DNA from: Undaria pinnatifida
Taxonomy: Eukaryota > Sar > Phaeophyceae > Laminariales > Alariaceae
Length of the DNA stretch: 64,000 nt
Assembly: GCA_012845835.1 (NCBI GenBank)
Contig: JABAKD010000030.1
Coordinates: forward strand, 11,167,715 to 11,231,714
Direction: 5' to 3'
Shown: one piece after another, positions 56,801-64,000 of the stretch
Numbering within the stretch: the stretch's first letter is position 1
How the letters are laid out: each line of letters starts with the position of its first letter
Notes under the pieces: model-generated
Databases searched by the model: none
Told to the model about the DNA's origin: nothing
The model's input: the letters and a program-made list of their open reading frames with translations, nothing else
Translations under genes and position numbers: made by a program

Positions 56801-59800
56801 CAACTCCCCACCGGAGCGCTTGCTCCTTTTTTTTCTTGGCCTAACCGAACACAACATACAAAGTACTACTGTATTAGTAAGAAAGTAGCGTGCGTCTCTT
56901 TCGAGTTATGAGTACCGGTATGCAGCCTGGGATTCAAATCTCACCGGAGCGCTTCCGCGTTTTTTTTTTTTTTTGTGTACCATTTTTTTCCTCTCTTCTT
57001 TTTGTTCGGCACCGCCGTGTGTGGTTCACAAACAGGGTATTTGGACCCGAAATGTTATTATTATACTGCTGCACGCTGCTGTGCGACGTACATACGAGTA
57101 TGTGTTCGTATCCGCCCGTGATGCATTTCTGCTGCTGCTTCTCTGTCTTGCTATCCTGCTGTTGCTGCAGCTGCAGTGCTGCTGCTTGCTGCTGATGTTC
57201 GTCATCGTGTGTATGTGCCGGATGACGCCATTTGTCGCTGTGGTTTATTGCACCTGCTTAGAAAGATGTTTGTACTTAAACCCTTGGCAGTGCTGTCGCA
57301 CAGCCTCGATTTACCTGCAATTCTACACTCTTAATACATATCAGGCATCCTCGAATATTACGGGCATGCGCGGAGCCAAGGCGGGCGGCAGCCCGCCGCG
57401 GCGAAGCCCCTCTGGATTTACACTACGAAGTACTGTTGTAGTAGTTGCAAGCTATTCCTGTACCCTGGGCCACCTGGTATCACACACTACGGTTTAGCCT
57501 CGTTATAACTGCATCAGGCGTTCTAGGACGGCACACTTTCATTCCAACTTGGGCCAATGCAGCACCAGCAAGCCAAAGAAAAAGAAAGGTACCATCAGGT
57601 AGCAAAAAACACAGCCGCGGCAGGACACGCCAGCCGACAACGACCGACCAAAAACAAATATAGAAAGAAAGAAAGCGAGATGGGCGGTGACAACACCGAG
57701 AAACACCCAACGTGAGTGAGATGGCGGCGACAACAACGACAACAGAAAGACACAACTAATCACACACAAGTGAACATACACACGCCGCATCAACCACAAC
57801 GCGACGGGCTCCCACCTGGTGCAACACAGCGAGAAGAACCGTCCGCTTGATCACGTCCAGGGTCGGCTTCATTTCTTCGTACTCGGGGGACGCCTGCACG
57901 CCTTCCATCCAAGGCGGCACCTTCGCCACGCTTTCTAAATCCCTCTGCACCGTAACAGCCTCACCCCAGTCACCACTCCCACCCCCACCACCCCCACCGC
58001 CACCCACCGGACGCCTCCTAACGGAGCGCTTAGGCCCCGAGAACCACTTCCTACCCCCCCTCTGTCCCGGGCCCTCCCCTTCCTCCTCCTCGAGAGCAGT
58101 GACCGACGCGCGTCGACGCACCCGTGAACGCGGCGCCGGTGTACCCGGCGGTGGCGAACGGCTCCCCGCACGCGACCCCACGGGTGCCGACATGCGCCGC
58201 CACGACGCCCCGCGCTTCCCGCCGCCGCCCCCTCCCGCCACCGCCGGGGCCCTCCTCGAGTGGGAAACCCTCCCCCGCCGACTACCTCCCTCGCTTCCAC
58301 CGTCCCTGGTGCAGTCGCTGCCGACGCTGCCCCCCCGCCGCCGCCGATAAGGTCCACCGTCGACGACGCTGCTGCCGCCGCCGCCTTCTGAGGACTCGTA
58401 AAAACCGTCTCTAAAGACCGTACCGCTACCACTGCTATCTATATTATCCTCCGGGTCGCCGCCGTAGGCGCTGTTGCCGGACCGTCGTGGCGGGTAAAGC
58501 TCGCGCCGGCGGCCATTGAGAGACCGGCTCCTCTCGCCGCCAACAGAAGACGGCGCCAAACTCGCGCTTCTACTCTCCGCCGCCCCCGATGCCGTCGACC
58601 CGTCGTTAGCCGAGGCGTCAGCCACGGATCGCGACCTTCGACCTCTCACGCCCCCCCCACCGCTACCACCTCCGGAGCCGCCAGCGCCGCTTTTCTGAAG
58701 TTGGCTCGCCGCGGAGGCTGCTGCTGCTGCCGCCGCCGTCGACGAAGATGCTCCTCCTCCTCCTCCTCCTCCTCCTCCTCCGAACGGGCGCCAGAACTTT
58801 CCAGGCTTGCTGTTGGCCTCGGGCTGTTTAGTCTCAGCCGGGAACGCGGCATCGAACGCGGCGGAGGTAGCATCAACCGCTCGAGCCAACGACCCCCTGC
58901 AAAAAGAAGAGAGAGGCGAGGGAGAGAGGGAGCAAAATCTCCATGGAGTCCTCTATTCGACTACGCCGCCATAGACAAGAAGTTACGAGTGCCAACTAAT
59001 AGGTGTGTATACTCGACACCTTCGAGCCCGCCCCCGAGGGATGGAGTACCAACTACTGCTATCTACTGCACATCCTGGGAGGCGGTGGGGGGGGGGGGGG
59101 GGGGTCCGCAACGCAATAAATAAAAAGCGCGACAGGGCTTGCATCCACGGCATTTGAAGAGGATTTTTACTTTCCTTTTTTCATATTCTCCTCTCCTCCT
59201 CCCCCTCTCTTTACCTTTCCGCATCTCGTTCTCGGCCGTCTTCTCCTTCGGCGGGAGAGTTCGGCGACTTGTTGTGCTTGCCCTGCCGGCGCCCCCGGGC
59301 GTCCGTGTCAAGCGCAAGGGAAGTGATCACCACGCTCGTGAGCGTGGACGTCTTCAGCGTCTCCCGCATCACCAGGCGAGCCAGCAGCCTGACCAGCTTG
59401 TCGTTCAGCAGCGCCCCGATCTCGCCCGCCAGTCGGCCTTCTCCGTTCGCCGTCAGGAGCTCCTAACGTTAGAAGACCGGGCGAGGGGGAAATGAAGGAG
59501 GGGCGACAATTGACATTTGTGTAACTGTACGATCTTATCTAGTACCAGGTACTCGGTAAAGGGGTGATTTCGGTCGGTCGTTTTCGTACCCAAAACACGC
59601 CACAACGGACAGAAACGTTTTATGTAGAAAAAAGGGCCAAACCAAAAGGGCGACTTTTGATTGCGGTCGGCCAGTTCTGTATCCAAAATGCCACGACGGC
59701 GACAGAACTGCTCGGGGCAAGCAAGGAAAGGCGTGTTTCTTTTTCTCGGTCGTTATTTTTCGTATACCCAAAAAGCAAAGAAACCACCCAGAAGGGAAAC

Positions 59801-61195
59801 ACCGCTCTCACCTGCGGCCCAACTTTAACCCCAAGGCAGAACTGGGGGCTGAAAACCGCCCCCACGTGGTCGCCGAGCAGGTCGTTCCACACGCCGGCGT
59901 CCACGCAAATACACACGTCTTCGAGAAGTATTTCTCTCACTTCGTAGCGTTTTTTTGCATTTCTTTGCTCCCCCGACCCCTTCCCCCTCCACGGCAAGGC
60001 CTTCCTTAAATTGGGGACCAGCTTGATGTCGGACACGCGATCGAACGCCGCGCTCACCTGCACACGAACAAAATAAGACAAAAAGAACACACACACAAAA
60101 TAAAAAGAGAAGCGTCAAACCAAAACACCAAGAGACGGCACAGTATGAACATTTGCGGACAGAGCGGTTCCTGGTCAGTACTAGCGCAAAATATCGCATC
60201 TTCCCCCACACCTGTTCTGAGTAGGCGTTGAACCGTCGCATGAACGCCTCGCCCAGCACCTTCACGATGCCCAGGTTGCCCACATTCCCGGAAGACGGAG
60301 GCTCTCGCTTCGGTCGCCCGGAGAGTGACATCGAGCGCACCCCCCTCGAGATCGTGCCGCTATTGCTGATGCTCCTCGAGCTGCGCGAACCCGCCCCCCC
60401 GCCGCCCCAGCGGGAGGACATCGTCTTCGTGGTCCTGGCATCGCTACCCACCGTCGAAGATGCACCCCAAGGAGGCGAACCTCTTAGCCCGCCGAAACCG
60501 GGCCCCGATCCGGCGAGCGATGAGTACGGTCCGCACGTGTCCGAGAACCTCCGGGTGGGCACTATCGTCTCTCCCCCTGAGCCGCTGGTGCTGCCGGCCT
60601 CGTTCTCAGGGCAATCGGGCTCGTCGGTGGTGTCCGTATCAACTTCTCCGTCCGTTTCAATGCCATCCAAATCGTCTATCCCTCCGCCCCCCCTTCCCGC
60701 GCCTTCGCCAGGTGCTCCCCACCCCCCCACCCCAGCCGCCCCCCTACCGCCTCCGAAGCCGCTGTTTCGCCGCCCGTCGGGAGCCGCCGCCGCCGCCGCC
60801 GCCGTCGCAGCAGCAACATCAACATTATCGCCAGCGTTCATGGCCCTGCCGCGCTGTCCCTTCTTGTTTAGCGCCAGGAAGGAGAAGTTAAGGATGCCGT
60901 TGACCTGCCGCAGCCTCAAAGTCAGCCCCTTGACGTGAACGCGGTCGTACCGCCGCACGCGGCTCCACGGGGCGAGGCTCCACAGCTGCGCCGTCGCCGC
61001 CACACGCTCGACTCTCATCACCAGCGAGCTGTTCACCCGGGCCCGAGAGCCGCCCGGTCCAGACCCGTCAGCAGCACGAGCAGCAGACCCCCCCCGTCCT
61101 CCCCCGTTCCCAGACCTCGAGCGCTTGTTGGCGGTCGGCCGCTGGGAGCCCGCGTACAGGTCTCTCAGCGCGGGGAAGTCGTCCACTGCTATGCC
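38739..61195 (-). CDS. Large multi-exon gene, possible TULIP-like lipid-binding protein (5' incomplete)
   Basis: Minus-strand exons, 5' to 3': 61195-60212, 60057-59812, 59462-59215, 58896-57816, 55198-54896, 54522-54322, 48527-48231, 47042-46911, 45986-45811, 44467-44317, 41556-40009, then a segment to a TAA at 38739. All ten introns have GT and AG ends, and codon phase is consistent through every junction (eight phase 0, two phase 2). The joined part is about 1,789 residues before the last segment. Beta/helix-rich stretches alternate with long Gly/Ala/Ser-rich loops. Residues from exon 11 (VARISAVGAELADVKWSV, ATLSGLTIELELD, LTRLRVSVLAVKVHV, LSAVYNLAASAFEEAV) recall TULIP/BPI-type lipid-binding domains; this is tentative. 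No start codon exon is found in the window. Confidence 0.7.
40009..41556 (-). CDS. Exon K of the large gene (TULIP-like stretch)
   Basis: 516 codons. Acceptor CGTCAG is likely (in-frame alternatives exist). It has an acidic start, Pro/Ser/Lys repeats (SPKRSPK, QLSPKQLSPK) and TPRG/APKG repeats. The ordered part resembles a TULIP fold: ADVKWSVKQTHFPYLKTAGS, then LSAVYNLAASAFEEAVKRYV and RKNVTALLTIVNHQMGEKW. It could end at a donor CAAG|GTTGG (40009/40008) or read on into the Gly-rich segment. Confidence 0.75.
41860..42175 (+). repeat. Dispersed repeat V, copy 1 (intronic)
   Basis: Matches 55645-55940 in the same orientation. Shared blocks are GCAGGTGCTGCTCGGAGAAG, GCTTGCGATGAGGA, CCGACCCCGACTGTGTCG and GGCTGGCAGGGTGTGCT. 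It ends with the CAGCTG ... GGTCGATACTGAGTTCCA motif. Confidence 0.75.
43219..43268. repeat. TCTA microsatellite
   Basis: About 12 uninterrupted ATCT/TCTA units. Confidence 0.9.
44317..44467 (-). CDS. Exon J of the large gene
   Basis: 151 nt, phase 2 to phase 0, acceptor ATGACAG, donor GGAG|GTGCGT. Basic and compact: MGPGRIKRYKKRSRCFVVNL, then KAYLQPNDIVVLE. Confidence 0.75.
44690..44935 (+). repeat. F-family end block, short intronic copy
   Basis: AATACACTCTAGCTGTGAG to ACAAAATCTGACAG, the non-G-rich end of the modular family, followed by about 70 bp of the next module. It lies in intron 9. Confidence 0.75.
45640..45795 (+). repeat. Dispersed repeat G, short copy beside a splice donor
   Basis: C-run, then GCTTCGTGTTTGATGCAAGC to CAAACTGAGTACACCCC. 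Its C-run end lies about 20 bp from the donor of exon I on the minus strand. Confidence 0.7.
45811..45986 (-). CDS. Exon I of the large gene
   Basis: 176 nt, phase 0 to phase 2, acceptor GCGTAG, donor AGAG|GTAAGG. It encodes LERLGKLPVGTAKFAG, ARVWDLDLGGVHVKRENVD and VMKGFRLPK. The alternating pattern suggests beta strands. A repeat G copy begins about 20 bp inside the following intron. Confidence 0.75.
46911..47042 (-). CDS. Exon H of the large gene
   Basis: 44 codons, phase 0/0, acceptor GTCTAG, donor GCG|GTGAGT. Amphipathic ILDLLEAVEGLKAGIMNG and VEQAVGKVARGIDVYL. Confidence 0.75.
47161..47230. repeat. GGTC/TGTC microsatellite
   Basis: Blocks of GGTC, TGTC and again GGTC tetranucleotides in intron 7. 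Confidence 0.9.
47690..48190 (+). repeat. Dispersed repeat G, tandem copies in intron 7
   Basis: A short copy (47690-47825) runs into a longer copy (47820-48190). The longer copy matches 30591-31075 without the solo mini-element terminus. The GAGTACACCCTCCCC end lies about 45 bp from the donor of exon G. Confidence 0.75.
48231..48527 (-). CDS. Exon G of the large gene
   Basis: 99 codons, phase 0/0, acceptor CCGCAG, donor CAG|GTGAGA. ELLDETGIIPLLNDAGG, a Ser/Gly loop, then an acidic end (GDLEELDEVDVIMQ). It follows a 5.8-kb intron full of repeats. Confidence 0.75.
48900..52260. repeat. Nested foldback structure of the F-family in intron 6
   Basis: Outer inverted repeats (48905-49065 and 52085-52255) share GATCTTTCGCTTTCAT and CGGTTTATTGGCGATATG-like blocks. 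Inside are an arm like the left half of the 21.3-25.5 kb palindrome (49130-50440), a palindrome centre at about 50450, an opposite arm (50460-51240), a second centre at about 51245 and a further arm (51255-52010). G-runs occur at 50840-50876 and 51208-51222. The whole lies between exons F and G. Confidence 0.75.
52413..52570 (+). repeat. Dispersed repeat W, intronic copy
   Basis: T-run then CTTTCCAGCTTCTGGACAAG to TCGTCGATTTTTCATCGAGTG, matching 13190-13345. Confidence 0.65.
53288..53372 (-). pseudogene. Degraded tRNA-like sequence
   Basis: The minus strand reads GGAGCCAGCCGAATGAGCGC (A-box-like), a CACTC/GAGTG hairpin, then GTAGGTTCGATACCC (B-box) and TGCTTCC. The acceptor pairs at 6 of 7 positions, but the T stem is poor and the anticodon is ambiguous. 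Probably a tRNA-derived relic in intron 6. Confidence 0.35.
53562..53765. repeat. Two tandem copies of a roughly 103-bp unit
   Basis: Each has ATATCCATTGGCCAA-like, ACCACCAAAATACAAAACA and GGGC-rich blocks, then AAGTCAACC or AAGTCAGCC. The copies have diverged. Confidence 0.65.
54322..54522 (-). CDS. Exon F of the large gene
   Basis: 67 codons, phase 0/0, acceptor TTTGCAG, donor AAAG|GTGAGG. All helical (SSFLENLAAGTRFAQHLENV; ARRLRAEAVRMQK), a coiled-coil candidate. Confidence 0.8.
54896..55198 (-). CDS. Exon E of the large gene
   Basis: 101 codons, phase 0/0. The acceptor AAACAG (55199-55204) is the least certain of the set. Donor GAG|GTGTGT. Acidic start (AEDEDEGDF), then DTLDTHKLLEASMQEELM and LVMKALLARVRESG, helical. 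Confidence 0.65.
55645..55940 (+). repeat. Dispersed repeat V, copy 2 (intronic)
   Basis: Second copy of 41860-42175, with scattered substitutions and a small insertion (CGTTTTGTTTTTCG). Confidence 0.75.
56393..56455. repeat. 63-bp GC-rich repeat, left copy
   Basis: GGGCATGCGCGGAGCC, GGCGGGC and CGCGGCGAAGCCCC. The same block recurs at 57358-57420 in the same orientation. The GGCGGGC-GCAGCCCGCC core can form a hairpin. Confidence 0.7.
56757..56960 (+). pseudogene. Two tRNA-like 3' ends followed by T-runs
   Basis: At about 56800-56818 GGGGGTTCAACTCCCCACCGGAGCG is followed by TTTTTTTT. At about 56930-56955 GGGATTCAAATCTCACCGGAGCG is followed by a T-run. Both have a B-box-like T arm and the same CACCGGAGCG end, but no matching 5' acceptor strand. 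They look like tRNA-derived relics. Confidence 0.35.
57358..57420. repeat. 63-bp GC-rich repeat, right copy
   Basis: Matches 56393-56455 with a few changes that keep the hairpin core GGCGGGCGGCAGCCCGCC. Confidence 0.7.
57816..58896 (-). CDS. Exon D of the large gene (low-complexity)
   Basis: 1,081 nt, phase 2 to phase 0, acceptor TTTGCAG, donor CCAG|GTGGGA. The ends are ordered (SLARAVDATSAAFDAAF; PTLDVIKRTVLLAVLHQ). About 280 residues between are Gly/Ser/Arg-rich, with poly-Gly, poly-Ala and RRR clusters. It is probably a disordered loop. Confidence 0.8.
59215..59462 (-). CDS. Exon C of the large gene
   Basis: 248 nt, phase 0 to phase 2, acceptor GTTAG, donor AAAG|GTAAAG. Helical stretch GEIGALLNDKLVRLLARLV followed by TSTLTSVVITSLALD and a charged tail. 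Confidence 0.8.
59530..59790. repeat. Diverged tandem repeat in intron 2
   Basis: Three imperfect copies of GGTCGG(T/C)CG-TT-GTA-CC-AAA at about 100-bp spacing. All lie within the intron between exons B and C. Confidence 0.4.
59812..60057 (-). CDS. Exon B of the large gene
   Basis: 82 codons, phase 0/0, acceptor GTGCAG, donor CAG|GTGAGA. It encodes VSAAFDRVSDIKLVPNL, YEVREILLEDVCICVD and VFSPQFCLGVKVGPQ, an alternating hydrophobic pattern typical of beta strands. Confidence 0.8.
60212..61195 (-). CDS. Exon A of the large gene (first visible)
   Basis: 328 codons, phase 0 to phase 0. Acceptor AAACAG at 61196-61201, donor CAG|GTGTGG at 60211. The first part is ordered (VDDFPALRDLY; VMRVERVAATAQLWSL; RVHVKGLTLRLRQVNG). 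It is followed by a Gly/Ser/Ala-rich loop of about 200 residues and an ordered end (VKVLGEAFMRRFNAYSEQ). Confidence 0.8.
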
Positions 61196-61849
61196 CTGTT
61201 TGTTTCGTGACGGAGCGGCGAAATTTGTGACGGTTCAGGGAACACAGAAATCGGACTCAGACGATGCAGTGCACTAAAAGTGGTATAAGGTATCGGTAAA
61301 TCGATAGCAGAGTATTGCTGAAGTCAAGCGAGACAGGGTTTACCGTAAAGGTGTTGACGGAGTTTGATGAAGGTCGGCGGTCGGACAACAAACAGGCAGG
61401 GGAGGGGATAATGAAATAACTGTTACAACTAAAAAGATGGACCGCTTTTGGAACCCAGGCTTACCCCCTCAAAAAACAACACGAGAAGCGCAAATTTATC
61501 AACTGTCTAGGTACAAACATCATTGTACCGCGTGCGTGTAACGCAATTCTCCTTCGTTGCACTTTCAAAGTAGTCCCTATGCCAGCAGCCCGGGCTGTTC
61601 GTGTGGTCGATGCTGCGATCGTCCTCTTTTGGCGTCATGTTTTCATTCGAGGTCTCAAACCCTGGCCATAAGGAGGAGGGAATCTCCTATTGCCCCCCCC
61701 CCCCCCCATAATGCGCGCCCAAATTTTGGAGGTGTCTCTGTTAGGAGTAGGAAGGGTGCTCCGTCTCGAAAGGGATGCGTGGTCAATGGTCAAATGGCAA
61801 AGGCAAGCGACAAATGAGTACGCCCCCCCTTAACATGCCCCCCCCCCCA
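61196..61849. other. Region upstream of the first visible exon
   Basis: No further exon is recognised on the minus strand; this is presumably intron. It holds a C-run (61694-61708) and a diverged end of repeat G (about 61750-61830, CTCCGTCTCGAAAGGGATGC to GAGTACGCCCC). Confidence 0.4.
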
Positions 61850-62263
61850 CTCCCGTCCTGATGAATGGGATTAGTACCAAAGTTAGAGTATGCAGGAGAA
61901 ATATGGGAAGGGAACGCAAAATTCGTAAAACAACTGGAAACAGTGCGGATGGCAGGAGCTAAAAAGATACTAGGATGCTCAAGTACGACGAGCAATGCCG
62001 TTTTTTGGAGCGAAACTGCAGTAGGAATGTACCCACTTAAAACTAATTGAGACGTGAGAAAGTTGAAATGGCAACAAAAAGCAAGGAATGTGCCAGAAAA
62101 GAGGTTGCCAGCGATGATTGATAGGGCTTTATGGGAGAAAACAACGAAAGGGCGAGCTACAATAAGATAGGATAACGTAGTCGAGAAAATATGGAAGGGT
62201 TTCGGAGACTACGAAGAGGCACTACTGCTGTCCATGGAGAAGTTTGGCGGGTACAAGACAGCA
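61850..62263 (+). pseudogene. Non-LTR retrotransposon RT C-terminal fragment
   Basis: One plus-strand frame, with stops at 62048-62050 (TGA) and 62168-62170 (TAG), reads LVPKLEYAGEIWEGNAKFVK, MAGAKKILGCSSTTSN, KLKWQQKARNVPEKRLPAM and SMEKFGGYKT. This is the region after the RT thumb in LINE-like elements. It belongs to a different lineage from the LINE at 6.2/12.3 kb. It is truncated at both ends. Confidence 0.75.
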
Positions 62264-63109
62264 ATATTTTTTAATTTTCACGTATTTTAGCATAACGCAG
62301 GGCGAGGGGCGTTGGAGCCGCCCCATCAAGACGGCGCTCGAACAAAGCTATTTGACTGAGAATTCCAGTTCCGAGAATCGCATACTGAGGCCGAGACGAA
62401 GAAAAGCTCCTGACCGAATCCCCCCCAAAAAACAATGATTATACACAAATTCTATCAATAGTTATCGTCTTTCCGCGTTTTCACAAGCTCTACGGATGGC
62501 ATCTCAAAAACTGCTACTGCGTAATATGATACCGAGAATATATTGAATAGGATACTCCTGGACACTATTTACTTGTTGTACCGACATCTACAACACGCAC
62601 TGGGTACAGCAGTACCTACAACAGCACTGGCCCTCCAATAAGTCATCGGGGCACTGGCTCAGTCCAGATTTGTTACTATATAACGGGTGTGGCACAATCT
62701 TTGGCATGACCGCTTCCGAATTTTCTTCCTTCCCCGGGCATTTCAATCTGGGATTTTGTGGGTTTTTTTCTGATAGGCACGTTCTGTGGTGCACACGGTG
62801 ACAAGGAGACTCGCCGTGCAGGCAGTGACGCCAGATGTAATACGCTGTATTAATGCTTTCTTGTGATCCCGCGCTGTAGTACTCGTACGGCCTAACTACA
62901 GCACAGCAATAGTTTCGCGCTCGTTTTCACTATGATACCTGCATGGTAATGCGAAGGAGAAGGCGGATCATGGTTAGACCGATTTCGATTTACTAATGTG
63001 TACCTGGTGTAAGTCTGCTGTAAAATATGCACGTTTTTCATTTTTGCGTGCTGTTCTCCGGCGGCCGAGATTTTGCTGGCACTTCGGGCCCGGGGACAAG
63101 CGAAGAAAA
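62264..63109. other. Gene-free interval
   Basis: No supported gene or recognised repeat. Confidence 0.35.
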
Positions 63110-63445
63110 GCAAAGAGGCCTTCGGTACACCACGATGCATGTCGGGATCTCGGCCGAGCTCCGTGGCGGTGCTCTTGAGCAATATTCAACGTCGCTGAAC
63201 TGGCTCTTTTTCAAGGGTTTGCGTTACGCCTCGCTGAGCCGAGCAGGTGTTAATGGAAAACCCTACGAGTTGTTGTTCGTTTTCAATAGCCCGCTTCGCC
63301 TTCAGTTTTTTTTACCCCCTCCGAATTTTTGCTCGAGTTTTTTCCCCCGCGCTTTCGACTGCGGGTCAACCAAGAGGGCCATCGGTACATTACGACGCAT
63401 GTCTGGATCCCAGCCCAGCTCCGTGGCGGTGCCTTGAGCATTAAA
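63110..63445. repeat. Two direct copies of a roughly 75-bp block
   Basis: AGAGG(C)C-TCGGTACA-ACGA-GCATGTC ... CCGTGGCGGTG-CTTGAGCA occurs at 63113-63184 and 63371-63441, about 258 bp apart. Confidence 0.6.
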
Positions 63446-63574
63446 TGTTGCTCAACACGTCCATGGAAAACCCCGCATTATTTTTATTTTCTCCAATAGC
63501 CCGCTTCGTTCGCACATACTACAGTTACAAAAAATAGCCCGCTTTGTCCTCATCTTTTTTTAGCCCGCTATTAT

Positions 63575-63665
63575 TATTTTTTTTTTTTTAATCCTCCGGC
63601 GGATGGGGAAAAATAAAGCTTTAGGTCACCACACTTCCTCGTATTTTCATACGCGTCGTGTGTCG
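63575..63665 (-). repeat. A/T-run bordered repeat, inverse of 4395-4500
   Basis: T-run then ATCCTCCGGCGGATGGGGAA and CTTTAGGTCACCACACTT. The inverse complement is at 4395-4500, which ends in the A-run. Confidence 0.65.
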
Positions 63666-64000
63666 ATAATAGCCCGCTATGATATACGTTATACGTAACG
63701 TGACCAATAGCCCATGTTTTTCACCCACTCTATCAGTACTGGTGCTGCGGCGCTCCTCTGCGACGGCAGCGAAGGGTACTTCAGTGTGTATGTGTGCCCG
63801 CTTCTGGATGTATGTGTCAGCTGAGCGTGTTCTGTTATAGGTCATGGGCACATAAAATGATCAACAAGAGCGGTATTTTTTCTTCTCTTCAAAAGCAGCC
63901 GCTGGGCCTCGCAGCCGCAATTTCAGTACAAAAGTATGCGTATAAAGCATTACAACAGCAGTACAGCAGCAGCGGCAAAAACGGCGGCCGTTCTCGATGC
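63666..64000. other. Right end of the window
   Basis: No gene supported. CAG/CAGCAG-rich sequence lies near 63952-63985. Confidence 0.35.

Larger units (their letters stand above)
55199..57815. other. Intron 4 of the large gene
   Basis: 2.6 kb. It holds a G-run (55462-55480), repeat V copy 2 (55645-55940), two 63-bp GC-rich repeats (56393-56455 and 57358-57420), tRNA-like 3' ends (56757-56826 and 56890-56960) and CTG-rich sequence near 57130-57195. No other gene supported. Confidence 0.5.

Overview
The window is eukaryotic nuclear DNA. Genes are split by GT-AG introns, transposable elements are dense, and homopolymer G/C tracts and microsatellites are everywhere. There are no operons, no prokaryotic ribosome-binding sites and no recognisable rRNA. 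A TTAGGG-type array, GC-rich Gly/Ala/Ser-rich exons and the style of the retroelement proteins suggest a stramenopile alga, most likely a brown alga (inference, moderate confidence). Homopolymer runs of 10-25 G or C make exact lengths and some reading frames uncertain.

Layout. 0-6.1 kb is repeat-rich. It holds a 5'-truncated repeat-family ORF (1562-2347, minus), several copies of a mini-element bounded by about 85-bp TG...CA terminal repeats that carries a tRNA-Ser-like 3' half, and one arm of a modular G-run repeat. At 6.2-12.4 kb a full Ty1/copia LTR retrotransposon (6618-12309, 369-bp LTRs, TSD GCCTG) is inserted in an older non-LTR retrotransposon, whose halves lie on both sides. At 13.8-14.0 kb there is an interstitial telomere-like array. 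At 16.2-20.0 kb there are tRNA-like inverted dimers, then a decayed retroelement that joins copia-type gag/protease/integrase to a Ty3/gypsy-type reverse transcriptase and RNase H, largely in one reading frame. 21.3-25.5 kb is one large inverted repeat built of modules separated by G/C runs. 25.5-38.7 kb has no gene I can support, apart from a second, broken copy of the repeat-family ORF carrying a 16-bp minisatellite.

38.7-61.2 kb, minus strand, is the one clear cellular gene. Eleven exons join with consistent phase (eight of ten introns are phase 0), plus a probable terminal segment after a 12-C run. The visible product exceeds 1,780 residues and its 5' end is not found. One part resembles a TULIP/BPI-like lipid-binding fold (tentative). 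Its introns are filled with the same repeats as the rest of the window, including a nested foldback structure at 48.9-52.3 kb. 61.2-64 kb holds a decayed non-LTR retrotransposon fragment and short duplications.

The strongest candidates for something undescribed are the copia-integrase/gypsy-RT hybrid, the tRNA-bearing terminal-repeat mini-element, and the G-run palindrome family.
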